64,000 nucleotides of DNA. Source: Leptospira johnsonii. GTDB lineage: Bacteria > Spirochaetota > Leptospiria > Leptospirales > Leptospiraceae. The DNA lies in assembly GCF_003112675.1 (NCBI RefSeq), contig NZ_BFAY01000001.1:62001-126000 (forward strand), in the 5' to 3' direction. Under the pieces are notes generated by a model, which searched no databases, had not been told where the DNA came from, and saw only the letters and a program-made list of their open reading frames with translations. Both the position numbers and the translations under genes were made by a program. Every line of letters begins with the position of its first letter. Within the stretch, counting starts at the first letter, position 1. Of the stretch, positions 17,502 to 27,270 are shown in pieces.

Positions 17502-19765
17502 TTCACTTCTCTTTTCCTCTCCCTAAAAATCCATTTTTTAAAAAGGACAGCGTTACATTCAGGATCGCTGTCCCATCTAAACTGTATCGATTCGTATCTT
17601 CTTCTTTTTTTAAGATACAATCTATCACTGAAAAACCTTCCTTTAGAAAGATATCCGTTGCACTGATTGTGGCCTTCCTACTTTTAGCTGCTGCAAAAGA
17701 AACGGCAGAATGGTACTTCGTCAGAAGAGTTCTGGATCTAAGAGGGGTCAAGGAACTCACACGAGGGTTCATCAACGAAGAATTGGATAGAGCAGTGACT
17801 CTTGGAGTCGTAGAATACGAATTCCCAAATCATGTATTCATAGAAGATCTAAAAATTTCCAGTGACGAGGACTTTGCTTCCCAGCGAATGATCTTCAAGG
17901 CAAACAAAATTGAATTATTATTAAGGGGTCTCTGGAAGGGACAACCTTCCGTAAAAGCGATCCGAGTGCGTAATGCACAACTGAGCATCGACTTGGAAGA
18001 TAAGATCTCCGGAGAAATTCTATCCTATATTCATAAGATCAATATTCCCGAGATACGATTAGAAGATACAACAGTCACAGTCTATAAGGGAGGCAAGGTC
18101 CTTTTGGAGAATGTGAAAGGAATCGATTTTAATATCCGAAAGGAGGATACTAAGATCAATGTCCAAATTTCGGATTCTCTATTTCCTATTCCCGGTTTTA
18201 GATATGTGAACGGAAAGTTCAGCACGGATATAGGAAGCAAGAACATGAATCTGGAGATCTTGTTCAAAAATGCAAAGGCGGAAAATTCCGGAGGTTTGTA
18301 TTCTGAATTCTCCCAATTTTATCCTAAAAAAGGAAAAATTTCGGGACATGCTATTTTAGAATCGGACGGGACCAATTTGAAGGTTCAGGGTAAAACAGAA
18401 TTTTCTAATGTAAAAGGTATCGTTTTACAGGAACTTCCTTTACAGAGTGAAGTTTGGGAATGGAAAGATATTGATCTGGAACATGAATGGACCCGATCAC
18501 AAAAAGGTGATGTATTTACCGAAGAACATAAGGTATTCACCGGAGAAGACAAACTCACTCTTCTAAAGTCCAAAAATGAAAAAGGACTTAAGTCTTGGGA
18601 TTTGAGCCTTACTGTCCAGGACCTGGATGATATTCGAAATTTTCTGCCTGTTTCATCCGATCTGGAAACTTTGGGTGGAAGTTTAGATCTGCATTGGAAA
18701 GGGGCCGAGACCGGAAGTTACGGGGACTGGATGAAGTCGGAGGCAAAATTTTCTCTCCAAGACTTTAAATGGAAGGATCCATATCTTGATCTGGAAATTA
18801 AAGATGCGGAGTTGGGCTGGAATCTTTCAGGAATTTTAGAAGCAAAGTTGAAAGGAAAACAATTTGGTCTTCCTTGGTCTGCAAATCTCAAAGGCAAAAC
18901 CGGTTACAAAAAGGGAGTGAAAGGGGACGGGACTTCCTACTTTCCTTTGATGGGAGAATATAATTTGGAGTTAGAAACTGATTCGATCGTTCTTTCTAAC
19001 TTTTTTCCTTTGTATAGTTCCGTTCGCCAATGGGTTCGAGAAGATATCCATACCAGAATGGAAAAGTTGATCCCTGAAATTAATTTTACCAGAACTCCAA
19101 TCTATAAGTATTTCTTAGAAAATCCTACAGGTAGTCTTAAGCTTATATCTAAGGAAGTGAAATGGGATTTCGGACTTTCTAGTATGGGAAAATTGGATGT
19201 TGGTTTGAAATTTGCACCTTCTCAATCTAGGTTAGATGCAAGTATTACCGGTTCCGGAACCGCAAAATTGAATTCTTATTTTACTTACGGTACTGATAAT
19301 CCTTACTTTGGGATTGATTTCGAAACAATCAATTTACCCTGGGGAGTTCCTAGCTTTTCTTTCTGTGGTGGGGATTTGATCCCGGAAAGTTTAGACTCAG
19401 ACGGAAATATTAGGTTTAATGGAAATAATTTCTTAGACATTCACGATAGGATTTACATCACCATAGACAAGGTGAAACTTTCGAATACGATCTGGAAAGG
19501 AAAGGGAGAATTTCCAGTACCTGTCCCGCCTAAGTTCGAGATGGGGTTCGATTATTGGAATCCAGGAAGTCCTCCAAAACGAAATGTTTATTGGAAAGGC
19601 GGTAACGTGAATGCAACTGCGAACTCTTATATAGATTCCGATTCCGTAAAATACTTTGTGACCGGAAATACATACTCACTTTCCAGCGAATCTAATTCGG
19701 CAGTTCCGATTTCTGCATTTGCGTTTAAGATCAAAGAGAACAGCCAAGGCTGTATTAAAGAGTAG
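17405..19765 (+). CDS. AsmA-like large periplasmic protein with one N-terminal transmembrane segment
   Basis: 786 residues as drawn, opening at an ATG inside the preceding gene (97-nt overlap). The first in-frame conventional codon outside the overlap is a GTG inside the membrane segment, so the true start is unclear. One transmembrane helix (ISVALIVAFLLLAAAKE, about 80-96) is followed by a very long beta-rich domain (RVRNAQLSIDLEDKISGEIL, VTVYKGGKVLLENVKGIDFN). This pattern of repeated short strands is that of AsmA/TamB/YhdP-type lipid-bridge proteins. A role in phospholipid or LPS transport is inferred from fold pattern only. Its last 11 bp overlap the 3' end of lpxB on the other strand. 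Confidence 0.75.
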   Translation: MSVGSGRGITEISGKPSTEGNLGEDQPGSPTVIHFSFPLPKNPFFKKDSVTFRIAVPSKLYRFVSSSFFKIQSITEKPSFRKISVALIVAFLLLAAAKETAEWYFVRRVLDLRGVKELTRGFINEELDRAVTLGVVEYEFPNHVFIEDLKISSDEDFASQRMIFKANKIELLLRGLWKGQPSVKAIRVRNAQLSIDLEDKISGEILSYIHKINIPEIRLEDTTVTVYKGGKVLLENVKGIDFNIRKEDTKINVQISDSLFPIPGFRYVNGKFSTDIGSKNMNLEILFKNAKAENSGGLYSEFSQFYPKKGKISGHAILESDGTNLKVQGKTEFSNVKGIVLQELPLQSEVWEWKDIDLEHEWTRSQKGDVFTEEHKVFTGEDKLTLLKSKNEKGLKSWDLSLTVQDLDDIRNFLPVSSDLETLGGSLDLHWKGAETGSYGDWMKSEAKFSLQDFKWKDPYLDLEIKDAELGWNLSGILEAKLKGKQFGLPWSANLKGKTGYKKGVKGDGTSYFPLMGEYNLELETDSIVLSNFFPLYSSVRQWVREDIHTRMEKLIPEINFTRTPIYKYFLENPTGSLKLISKEVKWDFGLSSMGKLDVGLKFAPSQSRLDASITGSGTAKLNSYFTYGTDNPYFGIDFETINLPWGVPSFSFCGGDLIPESLDSDGNIRFNGNNFLDIHDRIYITIDKVKLSNTIWKGKGEFPVPVPPKFEMGFDYWNPGSPPKRNVYWKGGNVNATANSYIDSDSVKYFVTGNTYSLSSESNSAVPISAFAFKIKENSQGCIKE

Positions 19766-21035
19766 AAGCCGGTTTTTCCTTTAAGAACTGAAGAATTGCT
19801 CTGCTCGCGTTTTTAGAACTATGTTCTTCGCCTAGGGAATCTTTTACAGAGCGGATCTCTTCGATCATTTGGTTCCTGTATTTTTTATTTTTCAGGATCG
19901 CCATTGTTTCTCTTACCGTTTCTTCCGGAGTACATTCCGCCTGGATGAGTTCCTTCACTGTTTCTCTTCCGCTCAGAATGTTAACAAGTCCTATAAAAGG
20001 TGTTCGGATGAGAAGTGCCGAGATAAAATAACTGAGTAAGCTGACTTTGTACAAAATCACCATCGGTTTTTCGAAATATACGACTTCTAAAGTAGCAGTT
20101 CCGGAAGTGACCAGGACTATATCCGAAATTTCAATACATCTCAAAGAACGATCGAATAAGTATTCTATTTTGATACCTGGATGAGCTTCTTCAGTTTCCT
20201 TAATTTTAGTTTGGATGAATTCTTCTTCTTTTACGTTAATATTCGGAATTAGAAAGCGTACATGCTTTTTGTCCGCTTCCGCCTCTTGGTGGATGAGTGT
20301 TGCTGATTGGAGCAATGTATCCAACATTCTGTGGATCTCTCCGGATCTGGAGCCGGGCATGAGAGTGATTGTTTGTAAATGAGCTTGCTGTTTTTCATCA
20401 ATAGGGATCGGAGCTTCTTTTCGGATCTTCTCCTTAATCCTTTGAGCGATCGGATGTCCTACAAATACGGAACGAACTCCATAATCATCGTAGATCTTTT
20501 TCTCGAATGGGAATAATACCAGCATCAGATCTACTGATTCTCTGATCTTGTAGATCCTTCCAAAATTCCAGGCCCAAAGTTGAGGGGAAACATAGAAAAT
20601 CACTTTGATCCCTAATTCTTTTAGTCTGGCTGCAAGTCTTAGATTGAAGCCAGGATAATCGATCAGGATTGCATGCGTGCAAGAACGCGCCACTGCTTCT
20701 TCTACCAATCGATCCATGAGTGCTTTTAAGAATTTGTATTTGAATAATACCGCAGAGAAACCGATTACAGAAAGTTCTTCCATATTCTCGATAGAATCGA
20801 AACCTTCTTCCAACATTCTGGGGCCGCCTATCCCGAAAAACGTAAGATCAGGATCGTGCTTTTTAAGTTCTTTTAATACTTCTGCACCGAGTAGATCGCC
20901 GGAATGTTCTCCGGCTAACATCATAAATACGGGAGAAGAGGATACGGAAAGGTTTTCCGTCCTTATCTTGTCTCCAGCCTTTTTAGACTTTAGGGAGCTT
21001 TTTTTGGGTAGAGTTAATTTTCGAGACGTTGCCAC
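19755..21035 (-). CDS. lpxB: Lipid-A-disaccharide synthase
   Basis: GT19 glycosyltransferase that condenses UDP-2,3-diacylglucosamine with 2,3-diacylglucosamine-1-phosphate to give the lipid A disaccharide at the inner-membrane surface. 426 residues. Family motifs include LAGEHSGDLLGAEVLKEL, FFGIGGPRMLEEGF, VIGFSAVL, YVSPQLWAW, LMPGSRSGEI and VTSGTATLEV. About 35 basic, unstructured residues precede the usual start of the family, and the coding sequence overlaps the end of lpxI by 53 nt. A shorter product starting within that extension is possible. It comes directly after lpxI, its pathway predecessor. Confidence 0.96.
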   Translation of the reverse strand: MATSRKLTLPKKSSLKSKKAGDKIRTENLSVSSSPVFMMLAGEHSGDLLGAEVLKELKKHDPDLTFFGIGGPRMLEEGFDSIENMEELSVIGFSAVLFKYKFLKALMDRLVEEAVARSCTHAILIDYPGFNLRLAARLKELGIKVIFYVSPQLWAWNFGRIYKIRESVDLMLVLFPFEKKIYDDYGVRSVFVGHPIAQRIKEKIRKEAPIPIDEKQQAHLQTITLMPGSRSGEIHRMLDTLLQSATLIHQEAEADKKHVRFLIPNINVKEEEFIQTKIKETEEAHPGIKIEYLFDRSLRCIEISDIVLVTSGTATLEVVYFEKPMVILYKVSLLSYFISALLIRTPFIGLVNILSGRETVKELIQAECTPEETVRETMAILKNKKYRNQMIEEIRSVKDSLGEEHSSKNASRAILQFLKEKPASTL

Positions 21036-21837
21036 GGCCGATGCTCAAGATATGGATTTTCAATTTTTCTGCAAGGTTAATAAATTCGGAAGGATTTACA
21101 ATTATGGTCTCTCCTTCTCGAAAAGCGAGAGTATCACAGTTATTCTCGCTCATTACTTTTAAGGTTTCAATTCCGACTGTAGGTAGATCAAATCTAGGGT
21201 CTTGGCTGGGTTTGGAACTTTTACAAACGACTGCCTTTCTTTTTTTGGCGAAACTTCCGCCTCTTCGAATTGCCTGGTCGGTTCCTTCTACAGCTTCTAC
21301 CGCTAATACGGATTTATCCACAACTACCACTGCTTGGCCGATGTCCAGGTGAGCGATCTTCTCCGCATATTCCATCCCGAATATCACGTCCTCTACCTGC
21401 TTTTTGTCTAAGGACCTTTTGGTATAACGTCCTTCCGGAAGCAGTAAGGATTTGAGATAGGTCATTTGAGAAATGATATGAATTCCTTGTCTTTCGAAAT
21501 CTTCCGCTACTGTTTTGAAAATAGAATAGTCGTGCCTATTCACCATTCTGGCGAGTAGTGCAAGAGCCTTTAGATCAAAGTTCAGACTTTTAAAGATGAT
21601 CTCTTTTTTAACTTTTCCTAATAGAAGAAGTCTGTCTATCTGATTGGCTTTGCATGCTTTTAATAGTCCGCCGATCTTAGCGATCCGGATCGGGACGACT
21701 CTGTCTGGATAATTTCCAGGAGTAAAATCGGACTCGGCTATGGAAAGAAAGAACGGGTCTTCCCCGGCAGCCAAAGCCTCTCTCATTCCTATCTGGGGAA
21801 GATTTCCTCCTCCAGCTAATATTCCTAAACGTCCCAA
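20983..21837 (-). CDS. lpxI: UDP-2,3-diacylglucosamine pyrophosphatase, LpxI type
   Basis: Hydrolyses UDP-2,3-diacylglucosamine to 2,3-diacylglucosamine-1-phosphate, the substrate used with UDP-2,3-diacylglucosamine by LpxB. 284 residues of the LpxI (DUF1009) family, unrelated to LpxH. Motifs seen: GILAGGGNLPQIG, a VEAVEGTDQAIRRGG signature, and KSSKPSQDPRFDLPTVGIET. The start is 2 nt from the fmdB-like stop, and the end overlaps lpxB by 53 nt, so synthesis is likely coupled. The LpxI-LpxB pairing also occurs in alphaproteobacteria. Confidence 0.94.
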   Translation of the reverse strand: MGRLGILAGGGNLPQIGMREALAAGEDPFFLSIAESDFTPGNYPDRVVPIRIAKIGGLLKACKANQIDRLLLLGKVKKEIIFKSLNFDLKALALLARMVNRHDYSIFKTVAEDFERQGIHIISQMTYLKSLLLPEGRYTKRSLDKKQVEDVIFGMEYAEKIAHLDIGQAVVVVDKSVLAVEAVEGTDQAIRRGGSFAKKRKAVVCKSSKPSQDPRFDLPTVGIETLKVMSENNCDTLAFREGETIIVNPSEFINLAEKLKIHILSIGRGNVSKINSTQKKLPKV

Positions 21838-21839
21838 AC

Positions 21840-22079
21840 TTAGTTGGATGAAGAACCGGAAGATCCGGTAGAAGGTTCGGAACTTTTGGAAGAAGATTTA
21901 TTATCCGTTACGTAGAATCCGGATCCTTTAAAGATAATCCCTCCTACATTGGAGATCAATCTATCTACTTCTCCACTTTTACCGCAAAGAAGGCAGGTGG
22001 TGATCGGGTCGTCCTTCATAGATTGAAAATGTTCGAAAGTTTGTCCGCAAGCCTTGCATCTATAATCGTAAGTAGGCAC
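21840..22079 (-). CDS. FmdB-family zinc-ribbon protein
   Basis: 79 residues. It begins MPTYDYRCKACG with a second pair TCLLCG about 20 residues on, the CxxC...CxxC zinc ribbon of the FmdB/CxxC_CXXC_SSSS family. It ends in a Ser/Gly-rich tail (SSKSSEPSTGSSGSSSN), as that family usually does. Members are suggested to regulate transcription or act as metal chaperones, but the role is not established. It lies in the tight run between the SH3 gene (24-nt gap) and lpxI (2-nt gap). Confidence 0.9.
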   Translation of the reverse strand: MPTYDYRCKACGQTFEHFQSMKDDPITTCLLCGKSGEVDRLISNVGGIIFKGSGFYVTDNKSSSKSSEPSTGSSGSSSN

Positions 22080-22103
22080 TGATTTTCCTCGCTAGATCAA
22101 TGA

Positions 22104-23537
22104 TCAAAATAAAAACTTAAATTGAAACGCTGCCGCATTCGAATCGGATCTTTTGTCCGCTTGTTGCAGGCAGAGTTTGAATAGAACTCCATCCGTAGAG
22201 GTTAGTTCTTCTTCAGGAGAGATTCCTTGTAATACGGTTTTTTCTCCTACTAATAGAGACGCCGAAGTAGTTCCATTTGCAGAAAAAATTCCAAGTTGGA
22301 AACGTTTCTTTCCACCTGAATTTCCAAGTATATACTTGTTCCTATTGATAGAAATACTCTCTCTGTCAAGGTCGATTTGGTAAGCAGACTTCCACTCGCC
22401 AGGTCTTCCTGAATATAGTTTAAAAATCGGAACAGGCTCTTCTCCGCTTAAATTTGCGGTTAAAAATTCTAAAGACCTAAAGGGTTCTTCTACGATCCTG
22501 CAGATCTCTTTATATTTTCCTGTTTTAGATCTATGTAAAACGATCCCGTAATCTCCATCCAAGGCTAACTTTTCTGTGGGGATATATTCTCCATGAAATC
22601 CTGGAGGGACTTTATCTTCTGTCCAAAACGCAAAGTCCCAGGCCTGACTTTTTTCGGATTGGGAGAATTCTGTAAATGTTTCTTCGGCCTTCGAAATTGG
22701 ATAAGGATCTTCTTCTAAAAAATGGGAGAAGATCCAGCCAGAGATTTGCAATTCAGGAATATATACTTGGACCCAATTTCCTTTTCTTCCTTGTACAGTT
22801 TCGGAACGAGGGTCTTTGTCTAATGCGTAAAGTAAGATCCCTTTTTTCAAGCGTGCCTTGCCTGGGTTCTCCGTTCCTGGACCGGTCCTAAGATTTGTAT
22901 TCTCTCCGGTGTTCTTAAATCTAGAGCCAAGTAATGTAGAATCCTCTCTTACTGAAAGAAAACCTAATAGTTCGGAAAGTTTGTTTTGATCTCCATCTGA
23001 AAGTTTGGTCTCTCTTCTTAAAACTTTTTTCAATACGGAAGAATAGTAAGAAATTCCTAATGTGACAGGATTACTTCGTATCAGTTCCTTTAAGTCTCGC
23101 AAGAATTGAATATCGTCTTCCCATTCTCCTGCGATCTCTACTCTGGAGAGAATTGCTTTTTGTCTCCAATATCCTCCGGGTCTGAGTTGTAGTACGAAAG
23201 GATCCTCGAATACAGGAAATTCTCCTGTAGATTCAAGAGACTTATCGGATCCGATCCCATTTTCTTTCTGGAGTCTTGCGGAAATTTTGGCTCTGTCTTC
23301 TGAGTCTTTGGAGATCAGTTCCGCGTTCAATCTTAGGATAGATTGGGAACCGTAAAAAAGATCTTCCGGAGTAGGGGCGGTCGATCTTTTTACCAGGGAG
23401 ATCACTTTCTCCCATTTTTCCTTTTTATAATATTCGTAAATAGTGTCGGATGGTTTGGGCCAAAAGCGAATGGTAAGCCAAACGATCAGCCCGAATAATA
23501 CGATCCCGAATATAGATAGGAAGAATCCGCGTTTCAA
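22104..23537 (-). CDS. Membrane-anchored bacterial SH3-domain protein
   Basis: 477 residues. One N-terminal transmembrane helix (FFLSIFGIVLFGLIVWLTI) is followed by a periplasmic part. A bacterial SH3 domain lies at about 205-275 (ENTNLRTGPGTENPG, GNWVQVY, ISGWIFSHFL), a module that often binds peptidoglycan stem peptides. The first 200 residues are helical. The C-terminal 190 residues are beta-rich with paired Cys (IVLHRSKTGKYKEICRIVEE, VLFKLCLQQ) and are not recognised. It sits 18 nt after the TolC-like gene. A cell-wall role is inferred. Confidence 0.8.
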   Translation of the reverse strand: MKRGFFLSIFGIVLFGLIVWLTIRFWPKPSDTIYEYYKKEKWEKVISLVKRSTAPTPEDLFYGSQSILRLNAELISKDSEDRAKISARLQKENGIGSDKSLESTGEFPVFEDPFVLQLRPGGYWRQKAILSRVEIAGEWEDDIQFLRDLKELIRSNPVTLGISYYSSVLKKVLRRETKLSDGDQNKLSELLGFLSVREDSTLLGSRFKNTGENTNLRTGPGTENPGKARLKKGILLYALDKDPRSETVQGRKGNWVQVYIPELQISGWIFSHFLEEDPYPISKAEETFTEFSQSEKSQAWDFAFWTEDKVPPGFHGEYIPTEKLALDGDYGIVLHRSKTGKYKEICRIVEEPFRSLEFLTANLSGEEPVPIFKLYSGRPGEWKSAYQIDLDRESISINRNKYILGNSGGKKRFQLGIFSANGTTSASLLVGEKTVLQGISPEEELTSTDGVLFKLCLQQADKRSDSNAAAFQFKFLF

Positions 23538-23555
23538 TGAGAACTATCGGACCTT

Positions 23556-25154
23556 TTATTCCAAATTTGGAAGAAGTTTTTCCGCATCCAGATCGAATCT
23601 TTCCAAAAGCATATTCTTAGCAATATAGTATCTCATAAGATCTATATTGAAATTCACTTTTGCCTGAGTAAGGCTGAGCTGATCTCTCACCAAAGTATCC
23701 AAAGCGTTCTTAACTGCGACAGCATCCGCTCTTCCTTGTTGGAAGCTTCGGACCACACCGTTATAATAGTTTTGGGTCTCTTTTTCGGTGACTATAGAGT
23801 TTTTATAAATTTTATAACTAGCTTCTAATGAGTCGATCCTTCCTCTCAGATCGTCCCTTACTTCATTCTTAACTTCGGTCTCTTTCAGAGTCGCTTGGCG
23901 AACTCCTATCTCGGTGTCTCTTCTTCCTGCAGCCACTCCCTTATCGAATAATGGATAAGAGAAGCTTACTTTTCCGTTGAAGTCTTTGTAACGCGCAGAC
24001 TGCACACCGTCTGTTGCGTCTGTATAATTTTTATCAGGGCTTGTGATCGTCTGAGCCTGTGAAGAAGCGGACCCGGAAAGTGTAAGAGTAGGTAACTGAT
24101 CACTTTTTGCGTTCTTTAGCATAAGTTCAGCGATCTCTTTTTCTCTGACTGCGTTTAGATAATCCGCTCTCTTTTTGTAAGCGATGTCTAAGTCTTTGTT
24201 GTAGTCAGGCTTCTCAGGAATTTCTTCCATAAGGTCTGTTTCTTCGGAAAGATCCGAGTCGCTCTCTAATTTTAACGTACGAGCTAATTTTCTTTTTGCC
24301 TCGTCTTTTTGGACGACTGCAGTTTCTAATTGGCTATCTGCCTGTGCGAGTAATGCGTTCCATTGGTTGACTTCGAATCCTTCGGAAAGTCCTAAACCTT
24401 GTTTACGCACTGTAAGATTTCTAATATTGCTTACGTTCTCTTTTAATCTGCGGAACGTTTTTAAGGACTGTAATTTAACGGAATAATCCCAGAAATCCAC
24501 AAGAGATCCTACGATCGCTTCCGAGATCTGCAAAGAGACCTGACTTTTAGCCATTTCTTTTTGGTTATCCAGGATCTTCTCCTGGTTTCTTCCTTTGTAA
24601 CCGAATGAGTTCTTTAATAAATCTTGGGAAACTGTAGCAGTGATAAATCCTGTATAAAGAGGAGGAAGTGCTAATCCCGCGAAACTTGCAGTAAGCGGGT
24701 TACTCTTATCTTCAAAGGCGTTCGAGTCGAATCTTCTATTTCCTGCTTCTAACTTGAAATAGGTTCCGGTAGTTCGGATCGTTTTTTCAATCCCACCTTT
24801 GATCGTATCATCGGAAGTTTTTGTTCCGGTAAAGACGTTGTTCTGGTTCAAAGGAAGAACTGTTTGTCTGAAACTTCCGTCAGCTACTAATCTCCAAGAA
24901 TATTGGGACTCTGCTTTTAAGTAGCTCGAATCTGTTTTTGCTAATTCGTATCTTAGGTTCTGTAATTTGAAGTTACTATCGAGAGCCCTTTTGACAGTCT
25001 CTTCGGTAGTTAACTTCAGGACTTTTCCGGATTTATTCTCTTGGGAGAATACTCCGGAAAAACCTGAAAGGAGGATGAGGCTCGAAACCAAAAAGACGGA
25101 GATCGTCTTACCACTTATTGTTTTGGTCCAAAAATTCCCATTTTCTAATTTCAT
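23556..25154 (-). CDS. TolC-family outer-membrane efflux protein
   Basis: 532 residues with a signal peptide ending near GVFSQE. It has two halves of long amphipathic helices with family marks: LTTEETVKRALDSNFKLQNL at the start, and in the second half ARYKDFNGKVSFSYPLFDKG and SLEASYKIYKNSIVTEKETQ. This is the trimeric outer-membrane/periplasmic channel used by type I secretion or RND pumps. No inner-membrane pump or adaptor is beside it. The RND gene at 35.5 kb is a possible partner, by inference only. It comes 29 nt after sucD in the same run. Confidence 0.92.
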   Translation of the reverse strand: MKLENGNFWTKTISGKTISVFLVSSLILLSGFSGVFSQENKSGKVLKLTTEETVKRALDSNFKLQNLRYELAKTDSSYLKAESQYSWRLVADGSFRQTVLPLNQNNVFTGTKTSDDTIKGGIEKTIRTTGTYFKLEAGNRRFDSNAFEDKSNPLTASFAGLALPPLYTGFITATVSQDLLKNSFGYKGRNQEKILDNQKEMAKSQVSLQISEAIVGSLVDFWDYSVKLQSLKTFRRLKENVSNIRNLTVRKQGLGLSEGFEVNQWNALLAQADSQLETAVVQKDEAKRKLARTLKLESDSDLSEETDLMEEIPEKPDYNKDLDIAYKKRADYLNAVREKEIAELMLKNAKSDQLPTLTLSGSASSQAQTITSPDKNYTDATDGVQSARYKDFNGKVSFSYPLFDKGVAAGRRDTEIGVRQATLKETEVKNEVRDDLRGRIDSLEASYKIYKNSIVTEKETQNYYNGVVRSFQQGRADAVAVKNALDTLVRDQLSLTQAKVNFNIDLMRYYIAKNMLLERFDLDAEKLLPNLE

Positions 25155-25183
25155 AACCTTTCCTCCCGATCTAAAGTATTAGT

Positions 25184-26068
25184 TTAACCTAATGCTTTTT
25201 TCATTTTTTCGCCGACTTCGGCGATAGATTGGCAAACAGAAATGCCTGCCTCTTGCATAGCTTTCATTTTGGAAGAAGCTGTTCCCATTCCCCCGCTGAT
25301 GATCGCGCCCGCATGCCCCATCCTTTTTCCAGGAGGAGCAGTTTGGCCTGCGATAAAGCCTACTACAGGTTTTTTGACATTCGCTTTGATATAAGCGGCA
25401 GCTTCTTCTTCGGAAGTTCCACCGATCTCTCCGATCATTACGATACCTTTAGTTTCAGGGTCTTCGTTCAGAAGTTTAACTGCTTCAGTATGGTTCATTC
25501 CCGGGACCGGGTCTCCACCGATACCGATCACAGTGGATTGACCTAATCCGTGTTGGCTCAACTGTGCAACCGACTCGTAGGTTAAGGTTCCAGAACGGGA
25601 AACGATACCGATACTTCCTGCTTGGTGGATGAAACCAGGCATGATTCCCATCTTTACGTTATACTTAGGAGAAATGATCCCAGGGCAGTTCGGTCCGATC
25701 AGCCTGGTTTTTGAATTTCTTAAAGCGCTATATACTTTAAGCATATCGTGAGTTGGAATTCCTTCGGTGATACAAACCACAAGAGGGATCTCGTTGAAAA
25801 TTCCTTCTAAGATCGCATCCGCTGCGAATGGAGGGGGAACGAAAATGATAGATGCGTTTGCACCTTCTTTTACGATTGCGTCTTTTAGACTATTGAATAC
25901 CGGAACCGCTTTTCCGACTAAGTCCGCTTTTTGCCCTCCTTTTCCGGGAGTGACTCCGCCTACCACATTGGTTCCATATTCGATCATCTGCTGGGCATGG
26001 AAAGAACCTTCTTTTCCGGTAATACCCTGTACTACGACTCTCGTATTGTTATCTACTAATACTGCCAT
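25184..26068 (-). CDS. sucD: Succinyl-CoA ligase alpha subunit
   Basis: TCA-cycle enzyme: the alpha subunit binds CoA and carries the phosphohistidine used to make ATP or GTP from succinyl-CoA. 294 residues, the normal length. Visible motifs are [17 protein letters not shown] (CoA-binding Rossmann region), GPNCPGII, and GHAGAI with the active-site His near 249. It begins 26 nt after sucC and is followed by envelope genes rather than other TCA genes. Confidence 0.97.
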   Translation of the reverse strand: MAVLVDNNTRVVVQGITGKEGSFHAQQMIEYGTNVVGGVTPGKGGQKADLVGKAVPVFNSLKDAIVKEGANASIIFVPPPFAADAILEGIFNEIPLVVCITEGIPTHDMLKVYSALRNSKTRLIGPNCPGIISPKYNVKMGIMPGFIHQAGSIGIVSRSGTLTYESVAQLSQHGLGQSTVIGIGGDPVPGMNHTEAVKLLNEDPETKGIVMIGEIGGTSEEEAAAYIKANVKKPVVGFIAGQTAPPGKRMGHAGAIISGGMGTASSKMKAMQEAGISVCQSIAEVGEKMKKALG

Positions 26069-26094
26069 GTTATATTAAGTTAACCTTATGTTTT

Positions 26095-27267
26095 TTATTT
26101 AATGGCTTCCGCCACTTTTTTGGCCGCGGTGCGAAGATCCTCTTCCGCGATGATGTTCAGACCGGATTCGTTTAGGATCCTTTTTCCTTCTTCTGCGTTG
26201 GTTCCTTTCAAACGGACCACTAACGGAACGTGGATGTTTACCGCTTTCGCAGCTTCGATGATCCCCAGAGCGACTCGGTCACAACGAACGATCCCCCCGA
26301 AAATATTCACAAAAATCCCTTTAACGTTCGGATCACCTAGGATCAGTTTGAATCCGTTGGTAACAGTAGTAACGTTTGCTCCACCGCCTACGTCTAGGAA
26401 GTTAGCAGGTTCGGCTCCGGCAAGTTTCACGATATCCATAGTTGCCATTGCAAGACCGGCACCGTTAACCATACAGCCGATGTTTCCGTCTAACTTAACG
26501 TAGTTGATATTGTATTCGCTAGCTTGTACTTCTAAAGGATCTTCTTCGGAAATATCTCTGAATGCAGCGTTTTCAGGATGGCGATAAAGAGCGTTCTCAT
26601 CCAGATCCATCTTACAGTCACCTGCGATGATCTCGTTCTCTTTAGTAAGGATCAAAGGGTTGATCTCTAATAAGGATGCATCTTCTTTAATATACGCATT
26701 GTAAACGGAAGTAAGAAGAGCCTTGAAAGATTTATGAGATTCAGTAGGAAGTCCCAAGTCAAAAGCAAGTTGAGAAGCTTGGTTAGGCTGTAATCCGATC
26801 CCCGGATCGACAGCGATCTTTAGGATCTTTTCAGGATGAGTTTCCGCTACTTCTTCGATCTCCATACCGCCTTCGGTAGAAGCCATGACGATTGTCTTGC
26901 GGATCGCGCGATCTAATAAGATACTTAAATAAAATTCCTTTGCGATATTGATCCCTTGCTCCAAGTAAACTTTCAGGACTTTTTTACCTTCAGGTCCAGT
27001 TTGAGGAGTGATAAGTTGCATGCCTAGGATCTTATCGACAGCGGCTAATGCGTCTTCTTTGGTTTTAGTAACTTTAACTCCGCCGCCTTTTCCTCTTCCA
27101 CCTGCATGGATTTGGGCTTTTACGACTACAACAGATGCTCCCGTTTTGGAAGAAACTTCTTCGTGGGCTTTTGCACCGTCTTCTTTTTTATCAATTACTA
27201 CGCCGAAAGGAACTTTGGCGTTATGGCGTCTCAGGATTTCCTTGGCCTGGTACTCGTGAATTTTCAT
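26095..27267 (-). CDS. sucC: Succinyl-CoA ligase beta subunit
   Basis: ATP-grasp subunit that binds nucleotide and succinate. 390 residues. Seen: [20 protein letters not shown] at the start, [15 protein letters not shown] in the ATP-grasp fold, [31 protein letters not shown] and [12 protein letters not shown]. The ribosome binding site (AAGG) lies inside the last codons of a tiny upstream reading frame whose stop is 3 nt before this ATG, which suggests translational coupling. First large gene of the long minus-strand run to lpxB. Confidence 0.97.
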   Translation of the reverse strand: MKIHEYQAKEILRRHNAKVPFGVVIDKKEDGAKAHEEVSSKTGASVVVVKAQIHAGGRGKGGGVKVTKTKEDALAAVDKILGMQLITPQTGPEGKKVLKVYLEQGINIAKEFYLSILLDRAIRKTIVMASTEGGMEIEEVAETHPEKILKIAVDPGIGLQPNQASQLAFDLGLPTESHKSFKALLTSVYNAYIKEDASLLEINPLILTKENEIIAGDCKMDLDENALYRHPENAAFRDISEEDPLEVQASEYNINYVKLDGNIGCMVNGAGLAMATMDIVKLAGAEPANFLDVGGGANVTTVTNGFKLILGDPNVKGIFVNIFGGIVRCDRVALGIIEAAKAVNIHVPLVVRLKGTNAEEGKRILNESGLNIIAEEDLRTAAKKVAEAIK

Positions 27268-27270
27268 GAA

